Shown here in pieces: positions 39,247-50,989 of a DNA stretch of 64,000 nt; position 1 is the stretch's first letter; each line of letters begins with the position of its first letter. The stretch lies in the NCBI GenBank assembly GCA_964017145.1, contig OZ024850.1, positions 3,449,618 to 3,513,617 of the forward strand, in the 5' to 3' direction. This stretch comes from Agrocybe praecox (Eukaryota > Basidiomycota > Agaricomycetes > Agaricales > Agrocybaceae). The translations under genes were made by a program, and so were the position numbers. The notes beneath the pieces are model-generated. The model was not told the DNA's origin, made no database searches, and worked only from the letters and a program-made list of their open reading frames with translations.

Positions 39247-39513
39247 ATGAAGTTCATCAACTACCAAGCCCTCAGTGCGCTTCTATTATTCATCGTCACC
39301 CAGACCCAAATACAGTCCGTCGGTGCTGTTGCATGCACCATCGACGCCGATTGCAAAATCCCTTGGATGCACCCGTTCCGGCCAACGTGTCTGTGAGCCT
39401 GCTTTCTGCCTATCTGGAACGTGCAGACGCGCGCTTTGCGTTGGTCGCACGTCACAGTGCCCGGTGGTTTTTTGGTATATATACCTGAACTTTTATTTAC
39501 ACACACACAGTAA
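39247..39513 (+). pseudogene. Small Cys-rich secreted protein, copy 3 (frameshifted)
   Basis: Same leader and first mature residues as copy 2 (ALSALLLFIVTQTQIQSVGA). One extra base at about 39354-39365 relative to copy 2 shifts the frame after the second cysteine and brings a TGA at about 39397. Beyond that point the original frame is still open and rich in cysteines, so this copy keeps the part that copy 2 has lost. The intron donor that is GTGAGT in copy 2 reads GTGGTT here; the CACACAG-TAA acceptor and stop are kept (39511-39513). Confidence 0.65.
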
Positions 39514-41589
39514 ATACCTTCAGACACGATATTGCTTGGGAAAGATGGATAGAAGAACGAAGGGGTGACCGGATACGAGCCTTATTTGTATTCTATATGT
39601 GCGAGAAAACCGAAATATTAAAAGTGGAATGACTACCAAGCATTTGTAGTACTCGTATAGAGTATCGTTATCTCATCGTCAAACTTTACACATTACGAGA
39701 ATATATGATGCGGTCGTGAGGAAAAAGTAGGAGTCCGCTCAGGATCATGGAGATTGAAGGTGTGTAGGATGACTTTATACTTGGGTCTTTTATACAGTTT
39801 TCATGGATTATGTTGGTGCTTACCCAGGAATATGTCAGTGAGTCGGCGTTTAGAGAGGATTAATTACGACTGCACAGGATATTGTTGCGTTCTATTTTCC
39901 AACATGCCACCTAAAAAATTCAATACAACAAGATTTTGGATATCACAAGACGGGTAGCCTCTTTGCTATTGGGGTGAAATGAGTTTCACTCTGTCTGCAT
40001 AAGACTAAAGGTCAACCAAAATACTAAGATACCCAGATATCCTTTCCATACAACTGATTATAATCGGTGCACAAACAGGCGGCCCGCAAACGCCTCTGGT
40101 AAAACAAAGAGCCGAATGGCGAATACGTTTGCCGGCACACGGTACATGTACGCAGTCAAGTTCTCAAGACTGATCTAGTTGGCACTCTGTATTCCAGACT
40201 GGGAGACAGAAGAAAGTAGAAGTACGGCTGGTAAGCTCTGGAGATGCCCGTAGGATTTACTCCCCCGTGCCTGTCTGATAACTACCTCTTGATGCTGTAT
40301 CCCGAAGACGAATAGGCGTGGGGTACATATTTATGGAATGAACAGGCCGACAGTGTTCGGAAGCGAATAACAAATTCGTAATTGACTTGGGTTAGATAGA
40401 GGGAGGAGAGGGTGTACCATCGTGTGAGGCAGCTCGATGTCAATACAGACAGTAATTTTGGTGGCTTTGCCGACCTGAAAACAAGCAGAACACAATGAAG
40501 ATTAAAATATCGCCACGAACAACAGGGGCACCCACCTTTTTCAGAAGAGAGAAGTTGGCACTCAGCGTCAATGGACGTCATGCGTGTACGGAAGAACAAA
40601 GAATGAAGAAAGTTTTTTTGCTTTGGATAACGCTAAATTAACGAATAGACCGCAGTAAACAGATTTCGCAACCCACACGCAAGAGGCTTGCATGGAATCA
40701 AGGTAGGAGTGAGTAGAATGCCCGATCAATCGAGTGGGAGTAAGTTTTGTGAGAAGGTGGAGCGGATGGGAGAGACAAGCCGAGTACGGGAAAGACTGAT
40801 ATGAAGAAACATGACCATGTACATAGATAGGCGATGGCGCACCATTTCATTTTCCGGCCTTATGCATCGTTGGAGCACACTTTTTCCACTATGGAATATT
40901 CCATTGGTGACATTCGGCATAATCCGTGGTAGCGTAATTGAGACCGACTTGTAGGACAATATGAGAGTGCAGCGAACGACGGGGATGACGGTGAACAAGA
41001 CAAAGACAAAGACCAAGAGGTACGCTGTCCATGATCGTACGATTTTGGAATCACTATGTTTGTCCGTGATTGCGACGCCTTCCATTCCAGCCCAACAGTT
41101 TCGGCTAGAATACGTACTTTTGAGCCATCGTTTCAATAACAAGTGCAAAAACTCTCTGCCTGGGAGGCCAACCCAGCTTTCGCGCGTGGCAAGCACGTGT
41201 ACTAACCGATATACTAGCAAAGACCTTGACGACAGGACGATAGATCATTTACATGGTCCATAAAGCGGCGCCCAAATCGGCTGAAATCGGCATAAAGCAA
41301 CGTGTGACATCGTTACCGTGACGCGCATGATGTCATCCTGGAACCTTTCATTTGACCTACACCATTGCCCTCGGTTCTGAGTTGTCCCCGATATCACTCT
41401 GGGGTTACGACTGTCAAACCTCTGGATAAATTTTTACATCTCAGGACATTTTAAATACCCAGATATACCCCTGTAGGATGCACGTGAGGACAGTTCCACG
41501 TTTTTATCTCTCGGAGTCTTTGGTACGCCGCGCACGCGACGCATATGTTATGGTTCTGACTTATAAATTTATACCTACTTCTTCTTCTT
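39514..41589. other. Between secreted-protein copy 3 and P450-4
   Basis: The stretch 40280-41400 is homologous to 18270-19300. The stretch 39700-40270 is specific to this unit and shows no recognisable gene. Confidence 0.5.
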
Positions 41590-41723
41590 CAGCCTTTTTA
41601 TATCGTTCGGACAAAAGGTGTTAGCGAAACTTACGACTGTCAATGATCCTGTGGCTATAAAGCTCGGATGATACGATATCAGCTCCTCCCAAGTTTTCAC
41701 CACATTCTCTTCACATCAGGGCT
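41590..41723 (+). promoter_or_regulatory. Promoter of P450-4
   Basis: TGTCAATGATCCTGTGG, TATA box TATAAAG (41656-41662), then CTCGGATGATACGATATCAG and the CACATTCTCTTCACATCAGG leader just before the ATG. Confidence 0.65.
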
Positions 41724-43784
41724 ATGACATACTACGGCATTTCTTCCCTCTTTCTAATAGGTGCCTTTACTTGGTGGCTTACAGTGCGTGGTAGGAGACA
41801 CCCGCCTCTGCCACCAGGCCCACCCGCCGATCCCGTAATTGGACACCTTCGCATCATACCAGCAAAAGATACCCACTTGTTCTTCTACGAGTTATCGAAG
41901 AAATACGGTATGGTCTTTTGTAATAAATTTGTTGGTATCATTTAATTAGGTATAAATGTAGGGAAAATCGCGTCGCTGCACATTCCGGGATCCACTATAA
42001 TTGTGCTGAATAGTTTGAAAGCCTCAATCGATCTTCTCGACAAAAGGAGTGCCATATACAGTGACCGGCCACAGAGCCCTGTCATGCTGTTGTACGTATT
42101 GTTTTAACACTATCCTTTGTCGTGCATAATCGAATGCCCGTTCACAGGATGGGATGGGTAAAAAATGTCGGCTTCTTTCCATACGGGAAAGAATTTATAA
42201 AGCACCGTCGAATGATAAATGACTATTTTCATCCAAATATCGTCTCGAACTACCAAGGATATCAAGTACTCGAAGTTCGTAAATTGATCGAAAACCTGAC
42301 TGCCAACCCGGATGCCTTTGAGACACATCTAAATAGGTCCGTCCCATTACCAAGACCAAGTCATTCTGTAAATTTGTCCTGACCACAAGAAGGTATGTGT
42401 CAGCGATCATTTTACGAATCGTCCACGGCCGCGAAATACACGCACACGAAGATGCGTACATTAAAATCATGGCCGATGCATCATCTTGCATCAGTAGCTG
42501 CGCAACGCCGGGAAGTAACTCTGTGGACCTGATCCCAGCACGTACGCGATCATTTATTTGCCACCGTATGAGCGATATTAAATGATCATTTTCAGTGCAA
42601 TACTTCCCTTCATGGTTCCCTGGGACGTATCCTGCTACTCAAGCGCGCGAGTCTAGACCAACGGTGAATAGAATGTATGATGTGCCCTTTGATGATGTTA
42701 AACACCAGTTGGTAAGCTGCCTTTTCTCTTTCGTGTCTGCAAATAAACCAAAGAATCATTTTCAATAGAAACAAGGCATTGCTCTAGACTCATTTCTGGC
42801 CACCCACCTGGAAGGACTCCAGCGGGAAGGAGATGATTACCCGTATCAAGCAGACGACATCAAGGGCGCAGCAGCAACTTTATATTTTGCTGGCGCAGAT
42901 ACAGTCCGTTTTGTTTGATAAAATTGTGTCTTTTCCAACTGATGTATAACGCTATGCATTGTAGAGCTGGTCAACTCTGTTGATATTCATCCTCGCCATG
43001 GTTCTTCATCCCTCGGCTCAGATACAGGCACAGGCCGAGCTTGATAGAGTAATCGGTACCGATAATCTACCCGACTTTGAAGATCGTGAGCGTCTCCCCT
43101 ATACTGAGTGTGTTGTCCAGGAAGCCTACCGGTGGCACAATGCTGTTCCTACGGGTGGGTCTCGGGTATTTATCCTGTCACTAGTAAACGAGACTCACAT
43201 GGACATAGGAATGGCTCACAGATCTTCCGCGGACGATATATATGAAGGAATGTTTATACCAAAAGGCTCTATCGTCGTTGCAAATACTCGGTTCGTTCAT
43301 TTTATAATTTGATTTCACGTTAAATTTGATGAGGAACAACTGCTACGTTTTACAGTGGTATAGCACTGGACGAAGAGGTTTATCAAAACCCACATATATT
43401 TGATCCATCACGGTACAGTCGGGGTGAACCCTACCCCATTGCTCAGTTTGGGTTTGGAAGAAGGTATTATCATGTTCACCACCATCCTCTGATATCTAAA
43501 TGTCGTTTTAGAATTTGCCCCGGTCGGCATCTCGGCGATGCGACTGTATGGATAGCTATTGCATCGATACTGTCAAAGTTCATTATCTCACCTGCTCTCG
43601 ACGAGGCTGGGAGAGAAATTATTCCCTCACAAGAGTTCGAATCAGGACTAACATCGTGAGTTTTCTTTCATTTAGTTCTTGTATGCGAAAATCAAGTTTT
43701 CCACTCCGTCATAGTCACCCAAAACACTTCAAGTGTATCATTCGCCCACGCGGAAATGTCACTACTCATGAACAAGACATTTAA
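41724..43784 (+). CDS. Cytochrome P450, copy 4
   Basis: Fourth member of the array. Exons: 41724-41907, 41962-42091, 42148-42336, 42393-42541, 42596-42711, 42769-42903, 42965-43154, 43209-43290, 43356-43463, 43512-43655, 43715-43784; 498 aa, no internal stop. Motifs: N-terminal helix, PPLPPGPP hinge, AGADT ending at Thr301, EAYR, FDPSRY, FGFGRRICPG with Cys430. Intron 1 has a GTATGG donor where the other copies have GTAAGG. Residues after the PTG turn differ from the other copies (MAHRSSADD against VAHRSTEDD), a region near a substrate-contact sheet in P450s, so a slightly different specificity is possible. Substrate unknown. Confidence 0.93.
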
Positions 43785-45500
43785 AAATATTTAGGTCTAT
43801 GCCTCTATGATCCGTGTTTGGGTGATTTCTGCAGCCTAATACTGGTCATTCCGTCGATCTATTTCATCTCTTCATATCATCTTTCCTTCCAACGCTTCAA
43901 GCGTATTTATATATACAAATCTTCTCATTTCATTTCTGTTTCATTTATATTTTTGGACAAAATTTTATTGTTATAAATAGACAGATGCTTATCCATAAGT
44001 TCCCCGGTGAGAAATACGACCCTCTAATCTCTCCCCATTTGCTACAGCATTGCACGCACGCAACGTCAACGTCAGCCATATCGCCTTCACTGCTCGTAGC
44101 TGCCAGTGGGCCGCATGTAATGGAAAATGAACATAATCCAGTGTCTACGAGTGCTGGAAAAAAGATGGGCATCCAAGCTCCAAGAGTGAGTGGATAAACA
44201 GCAAACCGATAATCGATATGTACTCAGGGTTTGCCACATAAATAAGGATGTAATTGATAAGATTGGGGTGTTTACGACTAGGAGTGAAACCAAACAAAAA
44301 GTAATAATAAAAACCAAAAAAAAAACCCTGCCCGAAACCGCCCAACAGAACATACGCATGCAATCACGATCCCCTCCAGTACACCCACCCTCCCCTTTCG
44401 TCTCCCAAGACAAACTACACACCAAATCGGACACCACGCCACGCTCGACTCAAATCTCTGATCGCGAACGAGGCAAGGGAGCGGGAAGAGTCAAGGATAC
44501 GAATGGAGGAAGAGAAGGCTGGGCGGGAAGATCGATCAGCGAGGGACGAGAGGGGGATGTGAAAGGGACATACACGCACGAGATTGCCACACATGCAGGA
44601 ATTAGGGGTAAGTGGGATTGATAGGGCAGATATATAGATTAGTTGATTCAAATTCAAAAAGAGCGATAAAGGGCGGGGACATCGATGACGACGATGGTGA
44701 GACGCAGAAGGAAGTGAGAACCAGAAAGAAAAATACACGGACGATGATCGGGGGCGAAAGGAGCGGGGAGATGCATGAAATGGAAGGAAAACACGGAAGC
44801 GAGAATCAGTCGCGGCATGACGAGAAAACGATGGGCATACGCACATATCCCGCGGGGTCGCAATGGGGAGCCAGTACGAGTGTGATTCTGGTGTGGCGCG
44901 CTGAAAGGACGTAGAAGCGAGAGGAGAGGAGAGACAAAAGAAGAGCGAGCGATAGGAAAACAAGAGGAAATTGAAGTGGAGGAATAAATGAGGACGAGGT
45001 ACTGATGGATAGAGGACAAGCGAGAAAGAAAGACCGAACGTGATACATATGAAAGGAAAGATGTGCACTGCGAGAAATCTGGAATCGATAGGAACATGAA
45101 AAGAAGTAAAGGAGTTGAGCCGAAAGTACGATGACCAGATGTATGCACTCCGGCTCGGGATGAAAATCGGACGTTGGACAGGGCTCTCCGAACGGCGAGA
45201 CGAGACGAACGAAAGCGAAGAGTAAGCGAGCATAGAATGAGGGAGAGCAGAGCTTGGGAGAGGAGAGAGACGTAACTTGAGGGGAGAAAAGAAGGATAGA
45301 GAAGACGAGAAGGTCAAAATGCGGCCACAAAGACGAGATGAGACGAACAATAGGAGAAGAGAAAATGAGTGATAGAGAACGAACAAACGCGAGACCAACA
45401 AAGGAGGTTGAGCGAGCGAGCGAAGGGAAACGTAAGAAGAGAATAGAAGGGAGAGGAAATGGAAGAGTGGAACTGAGAGAGAGAGCGAAAATCCCCAGAT
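43785..45500. repeat. Purine-rich block B5
   Basis: The stretch 43950-45000 carries shortened pieces of the B block (for example the CCAAATCGGACACCACGCCACG stretch near 44420). From about 44460 the plus strand is almost entirely purine-rich. The minus strand has an open frame of 407 aa (44415-45638) made of Ser/Leu/Phe/Arg runs, which I treat as a composition artefact. Confidence 0.55.
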
Positions 45501-45503
45501 CGT

Positions 45504-45624
45504 TACGGTGGTCGCAGATTCGGGGGGAAAAACGATATTTGACGCAGTCTCGAATATGGGCAGGACAATCAGCCCACCATTCTCAGACACTGCGTAAGGT
45601 TCCCCAGATCTGCGACCGGGCGTA
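45504..45624. other. Covarying stem module, copy 2
   Basis: The cleanest copy. Outer stem GGTCGCAGAT (45510-45519) with ATCTGCGACC (45608-45617), 10/10 pairs. TACG (45504-45507) pairs with CGTA (45621-45624). Inner stem ACGCAGT (45542-45548) with ACTGCGT (45589-45595), 7/7. Apical stem TGGGC (45557-45561) with GCCCA (45572-45576). No coding sense in this stretch. Confidence 0.6.
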
Positions 45625-46031
45625 TTGGAGGACACCAAATATCGGAAAAGTCACGTATGACACAGCAAGATTTACTATATCGCCTGTGACGAATCAGAGG
45701 AAAAGAAGGAGGGGAGGAATAAGGTGTGAGGCAAGAGACGAAAGGGCTTGAGAAGCTCAAATATTAAATCCGTGCAATCTGAATATCGGATGGCGACGAG
45801 GAGCGGTCCGACGAGGCGATCCAAAGACCAGCAGCAACGACAGAAAAGAAGGAAGAAAGAAGAGAGTGATGGACGGGATGCATGAAAGCTAAGATGCGGA
45901 AGAACAACGGTCGATACAAGAAGAAAGGTAGGAAGCGGACGAGAGAGTGAAAGGGAAGAAGTGAATAAGAAAGGGGAAGGAGACAGATGGGACCAGGACA
46001 GGGAAGAGATAGCGCGAATGTCTTCAAATCG

Positions 46032-46164
46032 GTACCCTTGTCGCAGATCGAAATGTTACAATGACGGATGTAACACAGTACTGAACCCTTGGATTCGATC
46101 TTCAAGCGATTCCACGGCTCGAGCCTGTGTGAACCATGCACTCCTTCGATATCTGCGACAATAC
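46032..46164. other. Covarying stem module, copy 3
   Basis: Outer stem TTGTCGCAGAT (46038-46048) with ATCTGCGACAA (46151-46161), 11/11 pairs. Inner stem ACACAG (46073-46078) with CTGTGT (46125-46130). The loop sequence is unlike copy 2, but the stems are kept. Confidence 0.55.
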
Positions 46165-48390
46165 GAGCAAGCGCAGCATGAAAGGGGAAAGGTTTGTTGT
46201 GGGCTTGATCGTTACTAAAACCAATTCTGATCGTCGCCTCTCGTATATGTGCTGATCAAATATGACCAGCGGGATGGAATGCAGCTAGAAACATCAGGTA
46301 GTGTGCTCACACATTACAGGGATCCATCGCTTTTCTATGTTTATTGTCTCGATAGGTTCGGGATTGTGGAACCCATGATAGGCGGGACTCGATGAAGACT
46401 GGTACTTGACGCACCCTTTCAAAGCTTTCCATGCTGTCCGTCATCCACTCTTCTTTTACACCTTTCTCATGATTATATCAATGGTATGCGAAACAGTTTA
46501 TGATAGAATAATATGAGCAAGACACGGGACGATACGACTCGGCAGCGCGCTATGCAGCGAACGACAACGGAGGATGGCAATGGTGACCGTAAGAATCGTA
46601 CGATTTCGGATTTGTCATATTTGTCCTTGCTTGCGGCACCTTCCCGCGCGGCATCTTCGGCAAACCCACGCAAACACCAAGGTCTGCCTCCACATGTATC
46701 TTCCTGTCTTAGGGCCTATCATATGATATCTCTAATCCTGAGAATTTACCACTCTGGCAGCTCACAATATCATGGCGACATGCTAGTTAACTCAGTTCAA
46801 ATAGTTGTGTGCCCTCGTGTTTCGTGTTTCGATCACTCAGAATCAACCTCGGCTGGAAGAGGACGGAAAGGACTTCTGCGAAGAATGAGAACAGAAAATA
46901 AAGTTGAATATGGTACAGATGTCTATCGGTTCCTACATAAGATCCCTCTATTAAGATCCAAGTCATCCAGAAAGACACCTCGGTATAATGCCTAAGCGCT
47001 AAGCCCCCAACGTTCAGAAAGTACTCAAGACTGATTCAATCGTCGAGTTCTGCGGCCATGCTAGTCGTCTTTTCAGATTCCAGTCCATTCAATATCGCCT
47101 GCAATATTGGATCTATCTCCAACACCTCTAGTCATCTATTCCCTCTGTCTCTCTATCTCAGATGCCATCCCAACTGGATCGATCTTCTTATCCTTCCCAT
47201 CCAGCCAAAGCAAGTTTTATAAAAGGATGGTTTACCGCGTGGGATACAGAGAAATACGCATCGGGAACTATAGGAAAAAACACCAGACGCTCAGTGGGGA
47301 GGAGAGCAAAAATGTACACGTAGTAATTGATTGGAGGCGGGCCACAGCTAGGAAGGACTCGGAAAGAAAGAAGAATGGATTTCTGATATACGGTATACGC
47401 TTGACGCAAGAAGTGGTCCAAGTTGATGGAGAGACAAAGGATATGAGCTTGAGAAATAATCCACACGGTAAGTACTATAGAGCGACAAGACTCCAGGGAT
47501 GAATTAAATATTGAATATTCTACTTTGTGCGTACTGCGAGAACGAGGATTGAGTACCACGAACTTCCTTTTTTCAAGCTTCAAGCTCCACTGATGATCTT
47601 GATCTCCTAGAACATCTGCACGGCCGAGTTCCGTGGAACAACATCAAAGGTACAGCATCAAAAGTTAATGCCCATGCCCAATATGCTTATTAATGTTTAC
47701 CTTCGCATTCATATCCAGACCCAACATTCAGGACAAAATCGATCGAGTCCATCCGTTGTCCTTAAAAACAATGATAAAAAGGGGCCAAGGATGACACACG
47801 ACTGCCTAGATCAAGGGCCTGGGCTCGGAAGGGTTTTGAGCAGCCTCGCACGATGGCGGTAGTGAGCAAAGGATGATTGGATTGGGCTATGTACGCGTCG
47901 CGGTCACATATTCATACATGATCGAATTTAATCGGGCTGGTGCGGGTTGCACTGTAACACCGGGGTCTGGTTAGGTTGAGCGCGAGCGCCGTGCGCTACA
48001 CATAGTTGTTGGAGATCCTGCTATCCCGACGGAAGCAATTTCCCTTCTTCGCACCTCCAGGTTGGTTCTTGAAAGCAGGGGTCTGACTTCGTATTTTTCC
48101 ATTGACCGATGCTTGGACTATATACCGTAGGCATCATTGAAAACGCTTGTTGGTGTGCAAATCGGACGGGAGGAAGGCTGGAACTGGTCTTGCTGAATTT
48201 TTCATTTTCCTCTGTCATCTTGTTTCCATTACATGGAACGCGCTTTGTGTAATGTCAGTTATGTATGGTGGTCATTTAGGGGAAGTATTCCTGCACACCG
48301 CTCATTGAGATTTTTACCCATGTTAGGGTTAAATTAGGTCTAAATATGGTTAAGTCCAAATTTTCTCTGAACGTGTGTGCGGACAGGGAA
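46165..48390. other. Intergenic, no gene recognised
   Basis: The 160-aa frame at 46513-46995 (+) begins in sequence shared with the tandem unit (TCGTACGATTTCGG...CTTGCGGC) and shows no family motif, so I do not call it. The stretch 47816-47965 is the repeat shared with 3.4 kb. Nothing else supported. Confidence 0.4.
47816..47965. repeat. Dispersed repeat shared with 3.4 kb
   Basis: Second copy of the roughly 140-bp repeat at 3424-3567, same orientation. Confidence 0.6.
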
Positions 48391-48426
48391 GTTGCGCGAT
48401 TTACCCAAAATCGCGCAACTTTTTTT
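48391..48426. repeat. Perfect 12-bp hairpin followed by a T-run
   Basis: GTTGCGCGATTT (48391-48402) pairs perfectly with AAATCGCGCAAC (48408-48419) across a 5-base loop, then seven T. It borders the GCGCG-rich inverted-repeat element and probably belongs to its history. Confidence 0.6.
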
Positions 48427-48436
48427 CCGCGCGTAA

Positions 48437-49083
48437 TTCTTTTAATTTGAGTGGAGTCATTTACGCGGGTATTTGAATCGGCGCACGCAATTATTTTGAG
48501 AATTGTGCGCAACATTCTTGTGTGAGCGCACACTTTTCCAAATTCCTAGCGCGCAATCAATGTCTGCAGGTGTGTGCCTGGTTGCCGAAGGTCGGATCAT
48601 CCGGCTGCATAAAGGCTTTCGACGGAGCCATATATCAGGCTTCATATACAATTCAAATACATACTATGTTATGAATCCCATTCTAACTTTCCAGTGGGAG
48701 TCATTACCTGTACTTACTTATCACTTCTTTACTTTTGTACTTGGACACTTAATTATATGTTTTGATGCAAATAGTTCTATTGGAAATGATGGCTTTTAAA
48801 TATATATTAGACCATTCGTATCAGTAAGATACTTGCGGGTTATAATTTATGAGTCGTAAATCTAACAAATACAGGAGATTTAAATTCATGCATTAGGAAG
48901 AATCAAAAATTCTTGGAAATGCCGGGGTGCCAGACGGTCATTCAACGTTCGGCAGACCGGCATATGTAGATTGCGCGCCAGTAAAATCGCGCGCTCACAC
49001 GGAAGTGTTGCCCGCAATTCTTAAAATAATTGCGCGTGCTGGTCCAAATACCCACTCACATGACTCCACTTAAATTAAAAGAA
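48437..49083. mobile_element. GCGCG-rich inverted-repeat element, non-autonomous
   Basis: Ends read TTCTTTTAATTTGAGTGGAG and, on the reverse strand, TTCTTTTAATTTAAGTGGAG. The arms stay alignable from 48437 to about 48590 and from 49083 back to about 48939, including CGCAATTATTTT, GTGTGAGCGC and GCGCGCAATC. The AT-rich core of about 350 bp has no coding capacity. I could not find a target duplication, so the exact ends are uncertain. Confidence 0.6.
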
Positions 49084-49458
49084 CTATGTCCACATTACTG
49101 CATCACTAATTTGTTAAATTAGTTTCTGTCATTTTTTCAACCACGAAACCCCTAAAACACGGGTAAAAACAGCAAAACAGCAAAACAGCAAAACCTGGCA
49201 ACCTAAGTGTGATTCTCAGGAAACCCGTCATCCAAAGAAGTAAAGAAGGTGGCAACCAATGCAAAGTATGAGTATAATCTTATGCTTTTGGCTACAATCC
49301 GTCCCTTCTAGGGTTAATTCCGTACCCAGCAGGTTTCCGGAAACCCAGAAGCGACAAAAACTGGCAAAAACCTGGAAACAAATATTACAAATTACTGATG
49401 GACTGATAGGTATGTACGCTTCTTACTAGATATGTGCTCCTTGATTTCTGGACTTAAC
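49084..49458. other. Spacer between two inverted-repeat elements
   Basis: Contains three tandem copies of CAGCAAAA near 49170. Nothing else seen. Confidence 0.5.
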
Positions 49459-50757
49459 TATAGTTGCCCATCCGCCGAAAAATTAAATTGGTAGATATAC
49501 ACACCATTAACAGTATTTAACATACATATCTCTCAGTAGAACATGTAACAATGATATACTGTATATTATACCACATAAAAGTAAGATTATACCACATCGA
49601 GGTAGGATTATCCCATATCCATGTTTGATTACAAAATATGCAGTCGGTCACACCACATAGATATTGGATTATACCACATGAACATTGTATTATACCACAC
49701 GAACATTGTATTATACCATATATATGTTACATTATACCACATCTATATGGTATAATACGACATTCATGTGGTGTTATACCATATAGATGTTGTATTATAC
49801 CACATCGAACGTCGGGCTATTCGACATACCTCGGCTATGATGCCGGACATGCCGTCAACGTATGATGGACACTTTGATGCAGTTTTCGGCCCGCTGGCAG
49901 TCAATGCGGAGCAACGGCCTGTCACAAGATGGTTGCCTCAATGTTGCCTGCATGTATCCAGCCGACGGCACGCCAAAGTAATGCGCGTATTGCTGCGCAT
50001 TCCTTGTTTTTGAAGGGACTCGCTGCGTTTTATTTTAGACGCTATGTTCCTTTCCTGATACAAATATAAGATAAGATAAGATAACGGTTTCTCAACGAAT
50101 CTTGCCACAAATGAATTTGTGGCATAAATACCGTGGAAATATAAATCTGTGACGTCATCTTCAACTACTCCCGCTCAAGTGGACTCGGTGGAAAATCACA
50201 TATTGCGTCTCTTCTTTAATATCTGTGTTACTTGAATTTGACAAAAAGAGGAGTATAATAGTATGCTATGCACGGCCGGGACATATACAAAAAGCTGACT
50301 AATGTGCACAAAATTACAAATTGCACGGCGCATGCACACGCCGTCGGCTAGCCTACAGCGCCCACTCGCGGACCAACATGCCGTGGTTCAGGATGTGCGG
50401 CGAAAATAGGGTTAGAATTGGATCAAGGTGGCGATCAGAGGGCCTCGGCACATCCGGCATCTTAGCCGAGGTATGTTATGCAACTGGACGTTATATGTCG
50501 TATAATCCGAAGTGGATGCTGTATAATCCAACATTGATATAGTAAAACTCAATTTAGATGTTTTATTACGAAATCCATACCGTATAACCCTACTGCCATG
50601 TTGTATAATCCAATATTTGTGTCGTATAATCAGTGTAGATGCTGTGTAATCCGCGGTGAGCAGTCTATATATGTGGTACACTCAAAAGAATATATTATCT
50701 ACGGTCCAGTATATATGTATACCTATGATTTAATTTTTCGGCGGATGAGCAGCCATA
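49459..50757. mobile_element. Foldback element with minisatellite arms
   Basis: Ends read TATAGTTGCCCATCCGCCG and, on the reverse strand, TATGGCTGCTCATCCGCCG. CTTAAC directly flanks both sides (49453-49458, 50758-50763). The left arm carries a degenerate tandem repeat of about 20-25 bp built on ATTATACCACAT (49551-49806); the right arm carries its inverted partner (GTATAATCC words, 50490-50655). The arms stay alignable to about 49857 and 50435 (CATACCTCGGCTA...GATGCCGGA). The core shows no transposase. The TATRG tip and 6-bp duplication resemble the element at 30180-32605. Confidence 0.8.
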
Positions 50758-50989
50758 CTTAACCCCTCGCCCTTCTTCAATGAATGCGAAAGGTGGCGAT
50801 CAATGAGTAATTGAGTATCAAGTTCTGAGCGATTGCCAACATATAGCAATCCGGATAAATATTAAATATATTTGTCTAGTTTGGTGCACGATGACTGTTT
50901 GCTTTCCCCGCCAACCTAAAGTTCCCTGCCTCCTTTCCTCTACAGCCGCAGCATCCTATGAGCCTTTTTAATTGTTAGATCAAAAGTAC
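50758..50989. other. 3' flank of DUF6533 copy 2
   Basis: The stretch 50915-50989 is colinear with 24080-24152 (shared CCGCAGCATCCTATG and TTAGATCAAA). Confidence 0.55.

Noticed and set aside
44415..45638. 407-aa minus-strand open frame
   Set aside because: Low-complexity Ser/Leu/Phe/Arg sequence opposite a purine-rich repeat. No domain, no intron structure, and it overlaps one of the stem modules.
46513..46995. 160-aa plus-strand frame as a gene
   Set aside because: Starts in sequence shared with the tandem P450 unit, has no motif and no conserved counterpart frame in the other units.
48391..48426. Hairpin plus T-run as an intrinsic transcription terminator
   Set aside because: The window is clearly eukaryotic, and the hairpin borders an inverted-repeat transposon with no gene in front of it.
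49551..49806. CRISPR-like spaced repeats
   Set aside because: Units are degenerate, spacing is irregular, the inverted partner lies in the other arm of the same transposon, and the genome is fungal.
49638..49865. 75-aa frame of HEHCIIP repeats
   Set aside because: Merely the translation of the minisatellite arm of the foldback element.
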